In this document: one piece after another, positions 9,462 through 18,628 of the stretch
How the letters are laid out: every line of letters starts with the position of its first letter
Numbering within the stretch: position 1 is the stretch's first letter
Origin: Micromonospora sp. HM5-17
Lineage (GTDB): Bacteria > Actinomycetota > Actinomycetes > Mycobacteriales > Micromonosporaceae
Assembly: GCF_003762835.1 (NCBI RefSeq)
Contig: NZ_RJWA01000002.1
Span: forward strand, 806,001-870,000
Length of the DNA stretch: 64,000 nucleotides
Direction: 5' to 3'
Made by a program: the position numbers and the translations under genes
The notes under the pieces: generated by a model
The model's database searches: none
Seen by the model: only the letters and a program-made list of their open reading frames with translations
Told to the model about the DNA's origin: nothing

Positions 9462-10537
9462 TGCGGGTGCTCGTCCTCGGCGGCGCCGGGTTCATCGGCG
9501 CGCATCTGGCCGAGCGTCTGGTCAACGAGGGGCACCGGGTGACCGTGGTCGACGACTTCTCCCGAGGGCGTGACGACCGGCAGCTCGCCGCGTTGCGCGC
9601 CCACCCGGCGGTGGAGGTGGTCTCCGCCGACCTGACCGACCACGCCGCCTGGGCGGCGCTGCCGCACGGCTGGGACCAGATCTATCTGTTGGCCGCAGTG
9701 GTGGGGGTCCGCAACGTGGAGGCCGACCCGGTGCGGGTGATTCGGGTCAACAGCCTCACCGCGCTCCACCTGCTGGACTGGGTCACGCCCGGGGAGCGGG
9801 TCTTCTTCAGCTCCACGAGCGAGGTGTACGCCGGCGGGGTTGACGCCGGGATCGTGCCGGTGCCGACCAGCGAGGACGTCCCGGTCATGGTGGCGGATGT
9901 GACCGCGCCACGGTTCGCGTACGCGATCAGCAAGCTGCTGGGCGAGGCGGCGTTCGTGCACGCCGCAGCGGCCCGGGGCGTTCCCGCGGTCGTCGGGCGG
10001 TTCCACAACGTGTACGGCCCGCGGATGGGCACCGACCACGTCGTACCGGAGATGGCGCTGCGGGCACTGGCCGGCGAGAACCCGCTCCGGGTGTGGGGCT
10101 TCGACCAGTACCGCGCCTTCTGCTACGTGGACGACGCGGTGGAGGCGATGCTGCGGCTGATGGACTGTCCGGAGGCGGTGGGTCGGATCGTGCACATCGG
10201 TAACGACGTGGCCCCGACCAGCATCGCCGATCTGGCGAGGTTGGTGCTCCGGACGGTCGGGGTGAGCCCGGCCCTGCAGCCGCTGCCGGCCCCGCCCGGT
10301 TCGGTCCGACGTCGCTGCCCCGACCTCGGCACGCTGCGCCGGCTGACCGGCTTCGAGCCAGCGGTGCCACTGGACGAGGGGGTCCGCCGTACCGTCGACT
10401 GGTATCGGGAGTGGCACGCCGGGACGGCCGGCCGATCCGTCCAGCCGCGTGCCGGCAACCATGACGGAGCCGACCCCGCCGCCGTCCGCGACGACACCCG
10501 CCTCGCCGTCGAGCGGCGGGGGAGCCGGAGTAGCTGA
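9461..10537 (+). CDS. NAD-dependent epimerase/dehydratase (extended SDR)
   Basis: This 358-residue SDR has LGGAGFIGAH at residues 6-15, a catalytic-serine segment FSSTSEVYAG, and an intact YAISK motif. The ATG overlaps the stop of the dehydrogenase (TGATG), so translation is probably coupled. Closest general resemblance is to UDP-glucuronate decarboxylase/4-epimerase-like proteins, which would suit action on the product of the preceding dehydrogenase; this is inference. The last about 35 residues are low-complexity and hydrophilic and probably outside the fold. Confidence 0.82.
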   Translation: MRVLVLGGAGFIGAHLAERLVNEGHRVTVVDDFSRGRDDRQLAALRAHPAVEVVSADLTDHAAWAALPHGWDQIYLLAAVVGVRNVEADPVRVIRVNSLTALHLLDWVTPGERVFFSSTSEVYAGGVDAGIVPVPTSEDVPVMVADVTAPRFAYAISKLLGEAAFVHAAAARGVPAVVGRFHNVYGPRMGTDHVVPEMALRALAGENPLRVWGFDQYRAFCYVDDAVEAMLRLMDCPEAVGRIVHIGNDVAPTSIADLARLVLRTVGVSPALQPLPAPPGSVRRRCPDLGTLRRLTGFEPAVPLDEGVRRTVDWYREWHAGTAGRSVQPRAGNHDGADPAAVRDDTRLAVERRGSRSS

Positions 10538-10579
10538 GCGGAACGAACCGCGCGAGGGGACGGGTGCGGAAGCAGCCCG

Positions 10580-10623
10580 CCGCCAGGGCGCGATCTCTCT
10601 GCGGGGAGGTCGCGCCTTGGCGG
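10580..10623. terminator. Strong hairpin between convergent genes
   Basis: The arm CCGCCAGGGCGCGA at 10580-10593 pairs with TCGCGCCTTGGCGG at 10610-10623, with one internal mismatch and a 16-nt loop. It lies 42 bp after the epimerase stop and 90 bp past the end of the leftward polymerase gene, so it probably works in both directions. There is no T tract, which is common for actinomycete terminators. Confidence 0.6.
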
Positions 10624-10713
10624 CTCGGCTTGTCCGGCCCTCATTCCTCACACGGTCCCAGCTCTGCGCTCCCTCCACCCCACCCCCCGCGTCCGTCGTT
10701 CCGCTCGTCGGGG

Positions 10714-12252
10714 TCACGGCGCCGGTGCCCGGTGCCGTCCCGTCGCGGGTGCCGGCCGGGTCGGTCCGATCCGCGACGCCAGCCACACCACCCCGGCGAG
10801 GGGGAGGACGAGCTTGATCAGAAACCACAGGTTGTTGTCGAGGTCGGCGGTGGGGAGGAACGCACCTGCCCAGAGCATCGGGGCCAGCAGCTTCGGGCCC
10901 AACGCCGCTTCCTGCCGCGCCCGGGCGTAGTACCGCCGGCTGAACACCACGACCAGCCCCAGGACGGCGAACGAGGCAACGCCGCCGAGAGGCCCGAAGT
11001 TCATGACCGCCTCACCGGCGAGGCCGTAGACCCGGCTCGACCGGATGCCCGACTCGAACGCCCCCGGGCCGAAGAGCACGTCGGTGCCGACCGCGACCTT
11101 GTCCCGCGGCCGCTCCGGGAGGATCGAGTTGGGGACCAGGAACGAGACGTCGCCGACGTAGCTGACCCCGTACGCGAGTTCGGCGTCGCCCCGGAGCTGG
11201 CGGTCGAGCAGTAGTGCCTGGATGTCGGCCCGGGAGAGGTCGCCCAGCAGGAGGGCGGGTACGTCGCGACCGGTCTCGGCGGACAGTTCCTCGACGCTGC
11301 GGGTACCCCGGGCGGCCTCCAGCACCTCCAGTCCGGCCGACTTGTAGAGGCCGTAGACGTACATGAAGACGGAGACGATCATGACGAACACGCAGAGCTG
11401 CTTCCGGGAGATCCTGACCACCAGCAGGTGGACCAGGGTCAGCGCGATCAGGACCGGCCAGATGGTGTTGCTTCGGCTACCGCGGAGCCCGGCCACGAAG
11501 AACTGCGTGCCCGCGAGGCCGATCAGCAGCACGACGATGACCGCCGGGCGCCGCGCCAGTGCGGTCCGCCACCGTACGACGACGAGTGCGAAGACCAGCA
11601 TCGGGAAGGTTTCGGCGAGGACGAGCAGCCAACCCAGTCCATTCAGGCGGGAGCGGTCGACAGCTCCCGTCATGGCGTTCAGGTAGCCGGAAAGCCCGCC
11701 GAAGAGAGCGACCTCCCCGCAGAACGCCAGGATGCTCACCCCGGCGGCGAACAGGCCGAGCCGGTAGAAGGCGGCGAGGTTGAGCTGCCGGGCCCGGCGT
11801 GCGACCCGACGCCGGTCGGGAGCGAGCAGGATGAGCCGGTAGACACAGAGCCCGACGACGTTCAGCATCCCCATGGTGCCGAGCGCCTCCCGCCAGTCGC
11901 CCGGGCCGATGACATAGCGGGGCCAGTGGTCGAGCATGACGTTGAGGATCGGCGCCAGATAGAAGAAGTGGACGCCGAACAGGCCCAGCACCGCCTGCGG
12001 GTCGAAGATGTCCCGGCGACGCCGCAGCCAGTCGATCGCGTCGATGCCGACGAGCACGCCGCACGCGGACACCGGAAGCAGGAACCAGTGGCGGAGCCGG
12101 GGGTCGACGAGCGCCAGTATCGCGCTGGCCGACGTGACGAGGAGATATGCCAGGCCGAGACTGATCGCGTCGTCCCTCGACCGCTGCCTGGTCGGGACGT
12201 TCTCCGGACGCACCTCCTCGGCGGCCCGGTGCAGGATGGCCGGGGCGCCCAT
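10714..12252 (-). CDS. O-antigen/oligosaccharide repeat-unit polymerase (Wzy-like)
   Basis: This 512-residue polytopic membrane protein has about 12 hydrophobic segments and one large polar loop (about residues 320-420). That loop holds YGVSYVGDVSFLVPNSILP, a layout typical of oligosaccharide-repeat polymerases. It would join lipid-linked repeat units on the outer face of the membrane, after the flippase encoded at 1450. Its ATG directly abuts the TGA of the upstream glycosyltransferase gene, so the two leftward genes are translationally coupled. Wzy proteins diverge strongly in sequence, so the call rests on topology and context. Confidence 0.72.
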   Translation of the reverse strand: MGAPAILHRAAEEVRPENVPTRQRSRDDAISLGLAYLLVTSASAILALVDPRLRHWFLLPVSACGVLVGIDAIDWLRRRRDIFDPQAVLGLFGVHFFYLAPILNVMLDHWPRYVIGPGDWREALGTMGMLNVVGLCVYRLILLAPDRRRVARRARQLNLAAFYRLGLFAAGVSILAFCGEVALFGGLSGYLNAMTGAVDRSRLNGLGWLLVLAETFPMLVFALVVVRWRTALARRPAVIVVLLIGLAGTQFFVAGLRGSRSNTIWPVLIALTLVHLLVVRISRKQLCVFVMIVSVFMYVYGLYKSAGLEVLEAARGTRSVEELSAETGRDVPALLLGDLSRADIQALLLDRQLRGDAELAYGVSYVGDVSFLVPNSILPERPRDKVAVGTDVLFGPGAFESGIRSSRVYGLAGEAVMNFGPLGGVASFAVLGLVVVFSRRYYARARQEAALGPKLLAPMLWAGAFLPTADLDNNLWFLIKLVLPLAGVVWLASRIGPTRPAPATGRHRAPAP

Positions 12253-13479
12253 TCAGTCCAACGCCCTCTCGCGCTCCGGTGTCCCGATTGGGACCGGCTC
12301 CCCGAGCTGCCGATGGTCGTGGACCGGCGGGGACTGGCCGGCTCTGGGCGGTTCGCCACGCCTGCGACTCCACAGAACCCGCCACTGGGCCACGGCATGG
12401 TCGAGGAGGAACGGTGACGCCCGGAGGGCCTGGCGGATCCGCCCGCGCTGCTCCGTCGTCGTCCCGGCCTGCCGCCGCGCGGCGTCGGCCCAGCGGTCCG
12501 CTCCGGCCGACAGCGGCAGCAGGTGCAGTCCGGGCACGTATCCGGCCAGCTCACGCAGGCACGGCAGGTCGGTCGCCACCACCGGAACGCCGACGGCCAG
12601 GGCTTCCAGGACGACGCCAGGCAGCCCTTCCCACCGGGAGGGAAGCAACAGAACGTCCGCCGCGGCCAGCGCCGAGGCGATCTCCTCGGTCTCGCCAGCG
12701 AGCCGGACGTACGGGTCGTCCCGAAGCCGCGGGTGGGCCGAGGTCAGGTCGTCTGTCCCGCCCGGACCGACGACGAGGAGCCGGGTCTCCGGCCACACCC
12801 GGCGTACGGCGCGGTGGACCTCCACCAGGAACGGCCGGTTCTTCACCGGTGCGGCCCGCCCGATGTGGAGCAGGACCGGTGCGTCGGGTGGCAGCTCCCA
12901 CCGAGAGCGTGCGGATCGGCGGTCCCAGCCGGTGACGCGATCAGGGGAGACACAGTTGTGGAGCACCCGGTACCGGGCGTCGCCGGCCGGGGGAGCGGCG
13001 AGGCGCAGCGCGGCGGCGGTCACCCCGACGACGTCGGTGGCGGTGTGTCGGAGCAGATGTCTGAGGAACGCGCGTCGGACCCGCTGCGCCACGCCGTCCG
13101 GGCGTCCGTCGTTCTCGCTCCAGATCCGCGCCACCCGTACCGGCACCCGGGCGACCAGGGCCACCAGCAGGACGACCGCGCTGGCCAGGCTGACGTGCGA
13201 GACGACCACGTCCGGCCGGAGCGTACGCAGGCACCGAAGCAGCCGCGGCGCAAAGGAGCGGGCCGGCGCCAGCGGGCACTGTCGTACCTTGGCTCCGGCG
13301 GCCCGGAACTCGTCGGCCAGCCGACCCTCCCGTCCGGCCAGGGTGAGGAAGATCTGTTCGACCTCCTCCGGCGGCACCGCGCGGCAGAGGTCCAGGGAGA
13401 CGGTCTCGGCGCCACCCCGGTCCAGGCTGCCGATGACGTGTACCACCCGGGTCGGATCCGGGCTCCGTCCGCGGCTCAT
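12253..13479 (-). CDS. Glycosyltransferase, GT4 family
   Basis: This 408-residue protein begins MSRGRSPDPTRVVHVIGSLDRGGAE when started at the ATG at 13479, which follows a GGAAG ribosome site. The longer open frame adds a proline/arginine-rich stretch unlike the family. It has the N-terminal SLDRGGAE acceptor motif, LLHIGRAAPVKN, and the EX7E motif in PSRWEGLPGVVLEAL. It is the first gene of a two-gene leftward unit with the Wzy-like polymerase, which suggests it adds a residue of the repeat unit. Confidence 0.84.
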   Translation of the reverse strand: MSRGRSPDPTRVVHVIGSLDRGGAETVSLDLCRAVPPEEVEQIFLTLAGREGRLADEFRAAGAKVRQCPLAPARSFAPRLLRCLRTLRPDVVVSHVSLASAVVLLVALVARVPVRVARIWSENDGRPDGVAQRVRRAFLRHLLRHTATDVVGVTAAALRLAAPPAGDARYRVLHNCVSPDRVTGWDRRSARSRWELPPDAPVLLHIGRAAPVKNRPFLVEVHRAVRRVWPETRLLVVGPGGTDDLTSAHPRLRDDPYVRLAGETEEIASALAAADVLLLPSRWEGLPGVVLEALAVGVPVVATDLPCLRELAGYVPGLHLLPLSAGADRWADAARRQAGTTTEQRGRIRQALRASPFLLDHAVAQWRVLWSRRRGEPPRAGQSPPVHDHRQLGEPVPIGTPERERALD

Positions 13480-13655
13480 CGGCGGTCTTCCCGTCCGGCC
13501 CGTCCGGCCGGCCGGGGCAGCGCGCCGGATCGGAGCGGGTGCCGGTGCGCGTCGTTCAGTCGGCTGTCGGTGGTCACGCTGTGCCTCCAGCTGGTCCGTC
13601 GGGTCAGGACGTGGGTGGATCCGGTGCGATGTCGGCACGGCGGCTGGGTGGGTTA

Positions 13656-13671
13656 TATCAGCCGACTGATA
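13656..13671. promoter_or_regulatory. Palindrome TATCAG-N4-CTGATA, possible operator
   Basis: The six-base arms are perfectly inverted around CCGA. It lies 11 bp from the larger palindrome at 13683 in the divergent polysaccharide promoter region, so both could be bound by a dimeric regulator. The regulator is unknown. Confidence 0.4.
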
Positions 13672-13682
13672 GCGCTACCCGG

Positions 13683-13696
13683 TGTTTCGCGAAACA
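13683..13696. promoter_or_regulatory. Perfect 14-bp palindrome TGTTTCGCGAAACA, candidate operator
   Basis: This is a gap-free perfect palindrome in an intergenic region. Its ten-base core TTTCGCGAAA recurs at 23921-23930 upstream of the response regulator gene. It is about 185 bp upstream of capE and about 200 bp upstream of the leftward glycosyltransferase. Confidence 0.5.
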
Positions 13697-13880
13697 GCAG
13701 CAGAATCTGGACTGTTAGCCCGATCTGAGCCGTGCCGTCGGGTATCCCTTCCTTGTCCCGCGTTGCCGTGACGATCCCGGCTCGTTGCCCGTGGTGTGGT
13801 CGTCGGACGCCTCACCCGGGTGGGACGCCTCACCGGAGTGAACGCCGGCCACCACCACCAAGTGACGAGGAGGAGCGACG

Positions 13881-14921
13881 TTGACTTTTCATCTTGCTGG
13901 CCAGCGGGTCCTTGTCACCGGGGGGACCGGTTCCTTCGGCCAGACGATGGTCCGTCGGCTGCTCGACCGTGACGTGTCCGAGGTCCGGGTGCTCAGCCGT
14001 GACGAGGCCAAACAGGACGCCATGCGACGGCTGCTCTGCGACGACCGGATCCGCTACTACGTCGGTGACGTACGCGACCGGGACACCGTGCTGCGGGCGA
14101 CCCGGGGCGTGAACCTTGTCTTCCACGCGGCCGCGCTCAAGCAGGTCCCGTCCTGTGAGTTCTTTCCCCTGGAAGCCGTCTCGACCAACGTCCTGGGCAG
14201 TGCCAACGTGGTCGAGGCCGCCGAGCGTAACGGGGTCACCTCGGTGGTCATGCTCGGTACCGACAAGGCCGTGTACCCGGTCAACGCCATGGGCATGACG
14301 AAGGCGCTGATGGAAAAGGTCGCCCAGGCGCACGCCCGGAGCAACCGGGACAGCGGCACCGTCGTCTGCAGCGTCCGGTACGGCAACGTGATGTTCTCCC
14401 GTGGTTCGGTGATCCCGCTCTTCATCGAACAGATCAAGGCCGGTCGAGCGCCGACGGTCACCAACCCGATGATGACTCGGTTCCTGATGTCGCTGGCGGA
14501 ATCGGTCGAGCTGGTCGAGCACGCGTTCCAGCACGCCCGGCCAGGCGACATCTTCGTTCGCAAGGCCAGCGCCTGCACCGTCGGGGACCTTGCCGCGGCG
14601 CTATGTCAGCTCTTCGACGTACCGGCCAAGCTCGACCTGATCGGGGTACGGCACGGTGAGAAGCTGCACGAGACACTGGCCAGCCGCGAGGAGCTGAGCC
14701 GGGCGGAGGACTTCGGGGACTTCTTCCGGGTGCCGGTCGACGACCGTGATCTCAACTACGCCCTGTACGTCTCCCAGGGGGACCCGGACGGGCTGGACGG
14801 GGACGACTTCACCTCGGCCAACGCGCCCCGGCTCGGCGTTCCGGAGATCGTGGAGCTGCTGCTCACCCTCCCCGAGGTACGTGCCGAGCTGTCCGCCCGC
14901 GACCCCGCGTTCGCGCCATGA
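13881..14921 (+). CDS. capE: UDP-GlcNAc 4,6-dehydratase/5-epimerase (CapE/WbjB/FnlA type)
   Basis: This 346-residue SDR has a TGGTGSFGQTM motif at about residues 14-24, the FHAAALKQVP signature of the FlaA1/CapE group, LGTDKAVYPVNAMGMTK, and PMMTRFLM. As in characterised CapE, the catalytic tyrosine is replaced by methionine (MxxxK, the SMK triad). The family converts UDP-GlcNAc to UDP-2-acetamido-2,6-dideoxy-L-arabino-hexos-4-ulose, the first step to UDP-N-acetyl-L-fucosamine. A GAGGAGG site precedes the TTG start. The stop overlaps capF by four bases. Confidence 0.9.
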   Translation: MTFHLAGQRVLVTGGTGSFGQTMVRRLLDRDVSEVRVLSRDEAKQDAMRRLLCDDRIRYYVGDVRDRDTVLRATRGVNLVFHAAALKQVPSCEFFPLEAVSTNVLGSANVVEAAERNGVTSVVMLGTDKAVYPVNAMGMTKALMEKVAQAHARSNRDSGTVVCSVRYGNVMFSRGSVIPLFIEQIKAGRAPTVTNPMMTRFLMSLAESVELVEHAFQHARPGDIFVRKASACTVGDLAAALCQLFDVPAKLDLIGVRHGEKLHETLASREELSRAEDFGDFFRVPVDDRDLNYALYVSQGDPDGLDGDDFTSANAPRLGVPEIVELLLTLPEVRAELSARDPAFAP

Positions 14922-16054
14922 GGCTGGCACTGACCGGTGCCGGCGGCTTTCTCGGCTGGCACGTCAGGGTCCTGGTGAAGGCACTCGGCTGGCCCGATCC
15001 GGTCAGGCTGAGCCGCGCCGAGCTGACCGATCCGGCGGCGAGCGCCGCGAAGCTCGACGGTGTGCAGCGGGTGCTGCACCTGGCCGGGGTCAACCGGGGT
15101 GACCCGGCGGACGTGGCGACCGGCAACGTGGAGGCGGCCGCGGCACTGGCCCGGGCGCTGCGCCGGTGCGACCGTCCGCCCCGGACCGTCGCCTACGCCA
15201 ATTCGGTGCAGGCCGGGAACGGCACCCCGTACGGCGACTCCAAGGCCGTCGCGGCGGAGACGCTGGCTGCGGCGACCGCGCAGCTCGGCTCGGATTTCGT
15301 CGACCTGCGCCTGCCGAACCTCTTTGGCGAGCACGGCCGCCCGCACTACAACTCGGTGGTCGCCACGTTCTGCCGCGTCCTGGCCGAGAACGGGGTTCCC
15401 GAGGTCCACGACCGTGACCGCGAACTCGACCTGGTGCATGTCGGCGACGCCGCGGCCCGCCTGCTCGACGTCCCCGCGGAAGGTGCCTGGGATCCCGAGA
15501 TGCCCCGGCTGCGGATCGGCGTGGGCGCGCTCGCGGACCGGCTCCGCGACATCGCGGAGACGTACCGGTCGGGCGAGATCCCGGCGTTGACGGATCGGCA
15601 CACCGTGCGGCTCTTCAATACCTATCGCTCGCACTGTTTTCCCACGCACTACCCGATGCCGGTGAGCCGGCACGCCGACCGGCGCGGTGAACTGGTCGAA
15701 GCGGTCCGGACGCACGGTGGCGGCGGGCAGACCTTCTGCTCCAGCAGCCACCCGGGGGTCGTCCGGGGCGAGCATTTCCACCTGGCGAAGGTGGAACGGT
15801 TCATGGTGCTGCGTGGCACCGCCGAGATCAGGCTGCGCCGGGTGGGGTACCCCGAGGTGATCCGGTTCGCGGTCACCGGCGACGAGCCTGCGGTGGTGGA
15901 CATGCCGACGATGTGGGCGCACAACATCACGAACACCGGTACCGGCGAACTCATCACGGTGTTCTGGAGCAACGAACTCTTCGACCCGGCCCGCCCGGAC
16001 ACCTATCCGGAGCCGGTGGCCGACGACGTGCGGGTTCCGGCGGTGCTCGGATGA
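14918..16054 (+). CDS. capF: CapF bifunctional SDR-cupin (UDP-FucNAc pathway)
   Basis: This 378-residue protein is close to the usual about 370. It has an N-terminal SDR with LTGAGGFLGWHV at residues 4-15 and a C-terminal cupin domain from about residue 250. The cupin shows SSHPGVVRGEHFHLAKVERF with metal-binding histidines and MWAHNITNTG. The family reduces (SDR domain) and epimerises (cupin domain) the CapE product to UDP-N-acetyl-6-deoxy-L-talosamine. ATGA overlaps with both capE and capG indicate a coupled operon. Confidence 0.9.
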   Translation: MRLALTGAGGFLGWHVRVLVKALGWPDPVRLSRAELTDPAASAAKLDGVQRVLHLAGVNRGDPADVATGNVEAAAALARALRRCDRPPRTVAYANSVQAGNGTPYGDSKAVAAETLAAATAQLGSDFVDLRLPNLFGEHGRPHYNSVVATFCRVLAENGVPEVHDRDRELDLVHVGDAAARLLDVPAEGAWDPEMPRLRIGVGALADRLRDIAETYRSGEIPALTDRHTVRLFNTYRSHCFPTHYPMPVSRHADRRGELVEAVRTHGGGGQTFCSSSHPGVVRGEHFHLAKVERFMVLRGTAEIRLRRVGYPEVIRFAVTGDEPAVVDMPTMWAHNITNTGTGELITVFWSNELFDPARPDTYPEPVADDVRVPAVLG

Positions 16055-17205
16055 GCGGCGTCGCGCCGGGCCGCCGGGCCGGGACGCGGGTGATGACCGT
16101 GGTCGGCACCCGACCGGAGATCATCCGACTGTCGCGGGTACTGGACCGGCTCGACCGCACCGTCGATCACATACTCGTGCACACCGGGCAGAACTGGGAC
16201 CCGCAGCTTTCGGAGGTCTTCTTCACCGAGCTGCGGCTTCGCGAGCCCGACCGCTTCCTTCGGGTCGACACCTCCTCGCTCGGCCGGGTACTCGCGGGGG
16301 TGTTGACCGGAGTGGAGGAGGCCATCGACGAGCTGCGTCCGGACGCGCTGCTGGTGCTCGGTGACACCAACAGCTGTATCGCCGCCCTGATGGCCCGGCG
16401 GATGCGGATCCCGGTTTACCACATGGAGGCCGGCAACCGCTGTTTCGACCTCAACGTGCCGGAGGAGACGAACCGGCGGTTGGTGGACCACGTCTCCGAC
16501 TTCAACCTGGTCTACACCGAGCACGCCCGGCGCAACCTGCTCGCCGAAGGGCTGCATCCGCGCCGGATCCTGCACACCGGCTCGCCGATGCGGGAGGTGT
16601 TGGAGCACTACCGCGCCGACATCGCCAGGTCAACCATCCTGGACCAGCTCGAACTGGAGCCGGACGGCTACTTCGTGGTCAGCGCGCACCGGGAGGAGAA
16701 CGTCGACCACCCGGATCGGCTGCGGCGGCTGCTGGAGTGCCTCCGCGCGGTGCGGGACACCTGGCAGCTACCGGTCCTGGTCTCCACCCATCCTCGCACC
16801 CGCAAGCGGTTGGAGGCGCTGACCGGGGACGCCATCGCGCTCGACGGGGTCGCGTTTCACGAGCCGTTCGGGCTCTTCGACTACGTACATCTGCAGACCC
16901 GGGCCCGCTGCACGCTCTCGGACAGCGGCACGATCAGTGAGGAGGCCGCGATTCTCGGCTTCCCGGCGGTGACCCTCCGCGAGTCGATCGAGCGGCCCGA
17001 GGCGCTGGATGCCGGCGGCATCATCATGACGGGTCTGGATCCGTGGGGCGTTGTCGAGGCGGTCTCGGTCGCGGTAGAGCAGGTACGCGCCTCCGGCGTT
17101 CCCTGTCCCGCGGACTACCGCGTCCCAGACACCTCCCGTCGGGTGGTCGATTTCATCCTGTCCACCGTCCGCCGCCACCATGACTGGGCGGGTATCCGGC
17201 GCTGA
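16051..17205 (+). CDS. capG: UDP-N-acetylglucosamine 2-epimerase family, CapG/WbjD type
   Basis: This 384-residue enzyme shows VVGTRPEIIRLSRV, GDTNSC, HMEAGNRCFD, SAHREENVD and SDSGTISEEAAILG, all hallmarks of the non-hydrolysing 2-epimerases. In the CapEFG pathway it converts UDP-6-deoxy-L-TalNAc to UDP-L-FucNAc. The start is set at the ATG overlapping the capF stop; the open frame upstream is antisense-free overlap only. It converges with a leftward glycosyltransferase. Confidence 0.9.
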   Translation: MSGVAPGRRAGTRVMTVVGTRPEIIRLSRVLDRLDRTVDHILVHTGQNWDPQLSEVFFTELRLREPDRFLRVDTSSLGRVLAGVLTGVEEAIDELRPDALLVLGDTNSCIAALMARRMRIPVYHMEAGNRCFDLNVPEETNRRLVDHVSDFNLVYTEHARRNLLAEGLHPRRILHTGSPMREVLEHYRADIARSTILDQLELEPDGYFVVSAHREENVDHPDRLRRLLECLRAVRDTWQLPVLVSTHPRTRKRLEALTGDAIALDGVAFHEPFGLFDYVHLQTRARCTLSDSGTISEEAAILGFPAVTLRESIERPEALDAGGIIMTGLDPWGVVEAVSVAVEQVRASGVPCPADYRVPDTSRRVVDFILSTVRRHHDWAGIRR

Positions 17206-17316
17206 CCCCGCTGGCGTTGCCGGCCACCGTGCCCGCCGGCCTGAGAAGGCGCGGTACCCCCGGCACCGGCGGCCAGACGGCAACGGCAACCTGGCGATCA
17301 CCGCCCGCCGGGTGGT

Positions 17317-18552
17317 TCAGCTCTCGACGCCTCGGCGGCGGCGCTCGGCGGCGCCGGCACCGAGGCGTTCGATGACGTCGGCCACCTCGGCGGCGGCCGG
17401 CCCCCGGTCGAAGAGCCCTACCGCCCGCTGCCGGGCGTACTCGCCGCGGTGTCGGAGCTGGCCGGTGCCGAACTCGCGGTACGCCGCTTCGAGCGCCGCG
17501 GCCAGCGCCGCCACGTCGCCCCTCGGCACCACCCAGCCCTGGCGCTCGTCGACCGCCTCTGGCAGCCCACCGGCGTCGCTGACGATGCTCGGCACACCCA
17601 TCGCCGAGGCCTCCCGGACCACGCCGTTGCTGCCCTCGGACAGCGAGGGCGTGACACTGAGGTCGGCGGCGGTGAAGTACGGGCGCAGGTCCGGCACCCA
17701 GCCCAGCCAGGTGACGCTCGGATCGGCGTCCACCCCGAACCGCTGGACAAGCTCGGCCCGGTACCGCTTGCCGGCGTCGGTGAATCCCTCGCCGACCAGC
17801 AGCAGGTGTGTTCGGGGATGCCGGGCGTGGAACGTCTGCCAGGCGGCCAGCAGGGTGTCGTGCCCCTTGATGCCGCGTCCGTTGTGCGCGAGCCGCTTCG
17901 GCGGGTAGACGTACCCGACCATGACGACCAGGAAATCCCGCTCGTCGATGCCGATTTCCGCCCGGGCCTTCGCCCGTGCCTCGGCGTGCACGGCGGCGCG
18001 TCGGGTCGGCTCCACCGCGGCCCAGCTCGGGGCGAAGTACTCGGTGTCGATGCCGTACTGGATCACCGGGCGGCGCTCGGCCGGGCAGCCGAGCTTACCG
18101 TAGAGCTGCGATATGTGCCGGGTACAGCTGATCGTCACGTCGTCCATGCGCCACAGCAGGCGTTCGACGGGCCGGATGACCGGGGACTCCAGGTACAGCG
18201 GACCCGCCACCATGTGTGCCCTGCCCACCAACATCCCCACGCTGGCGAGACGGGCGGCCAGCGCCGACGCGTACAGGTGGTAGTTGAGGACGTCCGGCCG
18301 CAGCTGGCGAAGGAGCCGGCGTAGCCGCCACAGCCCGCGCACCGTCCCGGGGCCGGGCCGGAACCGGAAATCGAAGGGCGACTCGACGACCTCGATGCCC
18401 CGTCGGGTCAGCTCGGTGGTGAGCCGCCCGGGACCGGGTGGGAGCACCACGGTCACCCCGTGGCCGCGGCGGCGGAGCTCCTCCACCTGCGGGATGATCC
18501 ACAGCCCGCCGCTGTTGGTCTTCAACAACACGCAGACCCGAAGCCCGGCCAT
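17317..18552 (-). CDS. Glycosyltransferase, GT4 family
   Basis: This 411-residue protein starts MAGLRVCVLLKTNSGGLWI and carries the EX7E motif in LSEGSNGVVREASAMG, followed by SDAGGLPEAV. It is the last gene of a leftward unit with the PglE/PglC/PglD-like genes, separated from the acyltransferase by 76 bp. A role in adding the second sugar to the lipid-linked primer, perhaps FucNAc, is reasonable but only inferred from position. Confidence 0.84.
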   Translation of the reverse strand: MAGLRVCVLLKTNSGGLWIIPQVEELRRRGHGVTVVLPPGPGRLTTELTRRGIEVVESPFDFRFRPGPGTVRGLWRLRRLLRQLRPDVLNYHLYASALAARLASVGMLVGRAHMVAGPLYLESPVIRPVERLLWRMDDVTISCTRHISQLYGKLGCPAERRPVIQYGIDTEYFAPSWAAVEPTRRAAVHAEARAKARAEIGIDERDFLVVMVGYVYPPKRLAHNGRGIKGHDTLLAAWQTFHARHPRTHLLLVGEGFTDAGKRYRAELVQRFGVDADPSVTWLGWVPDLRPYFTAADLSVTPSLSEGSNGVVREASAMGVPSIVSDAGGLPEAVDERQGWVVPRGDVAALAAALEAAYREFGTGQLRHRGEYARQRAVGLFDRGPAAAEVADVIERLGAGAAERRRRGVES

Positions 18553-18628
18553 CGCTACCCACCTGCCAATCTGCTCCGTCCGGCCATCCCGCGGCCGGCC
18601 TTGCCCAACACCGAGGGCCGGCTCCGGG

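Larger units (their letters stand above)
13480..13880. promoter_or_regulatory. Divergent regulatory region with two palindromes
   Basis: This 401-bp non-coding stretch separates the leftward glycosyltransferase-polymerase unit and the rightward capEFG unit. Around 13650-13715 it is AT-rich and holds two adjacent inverted repeats, listed separately. The rest is GC-rich. No ORF here has coding character. Confidence 0.5.

Noticed and set aside
17206-17316. Terminator between capG and the convergent glycosyltransferase
   Set aside because: Only short complementary segments such as GTTGCCG/CGGCAAC are visible, too weak and too far apart to call.
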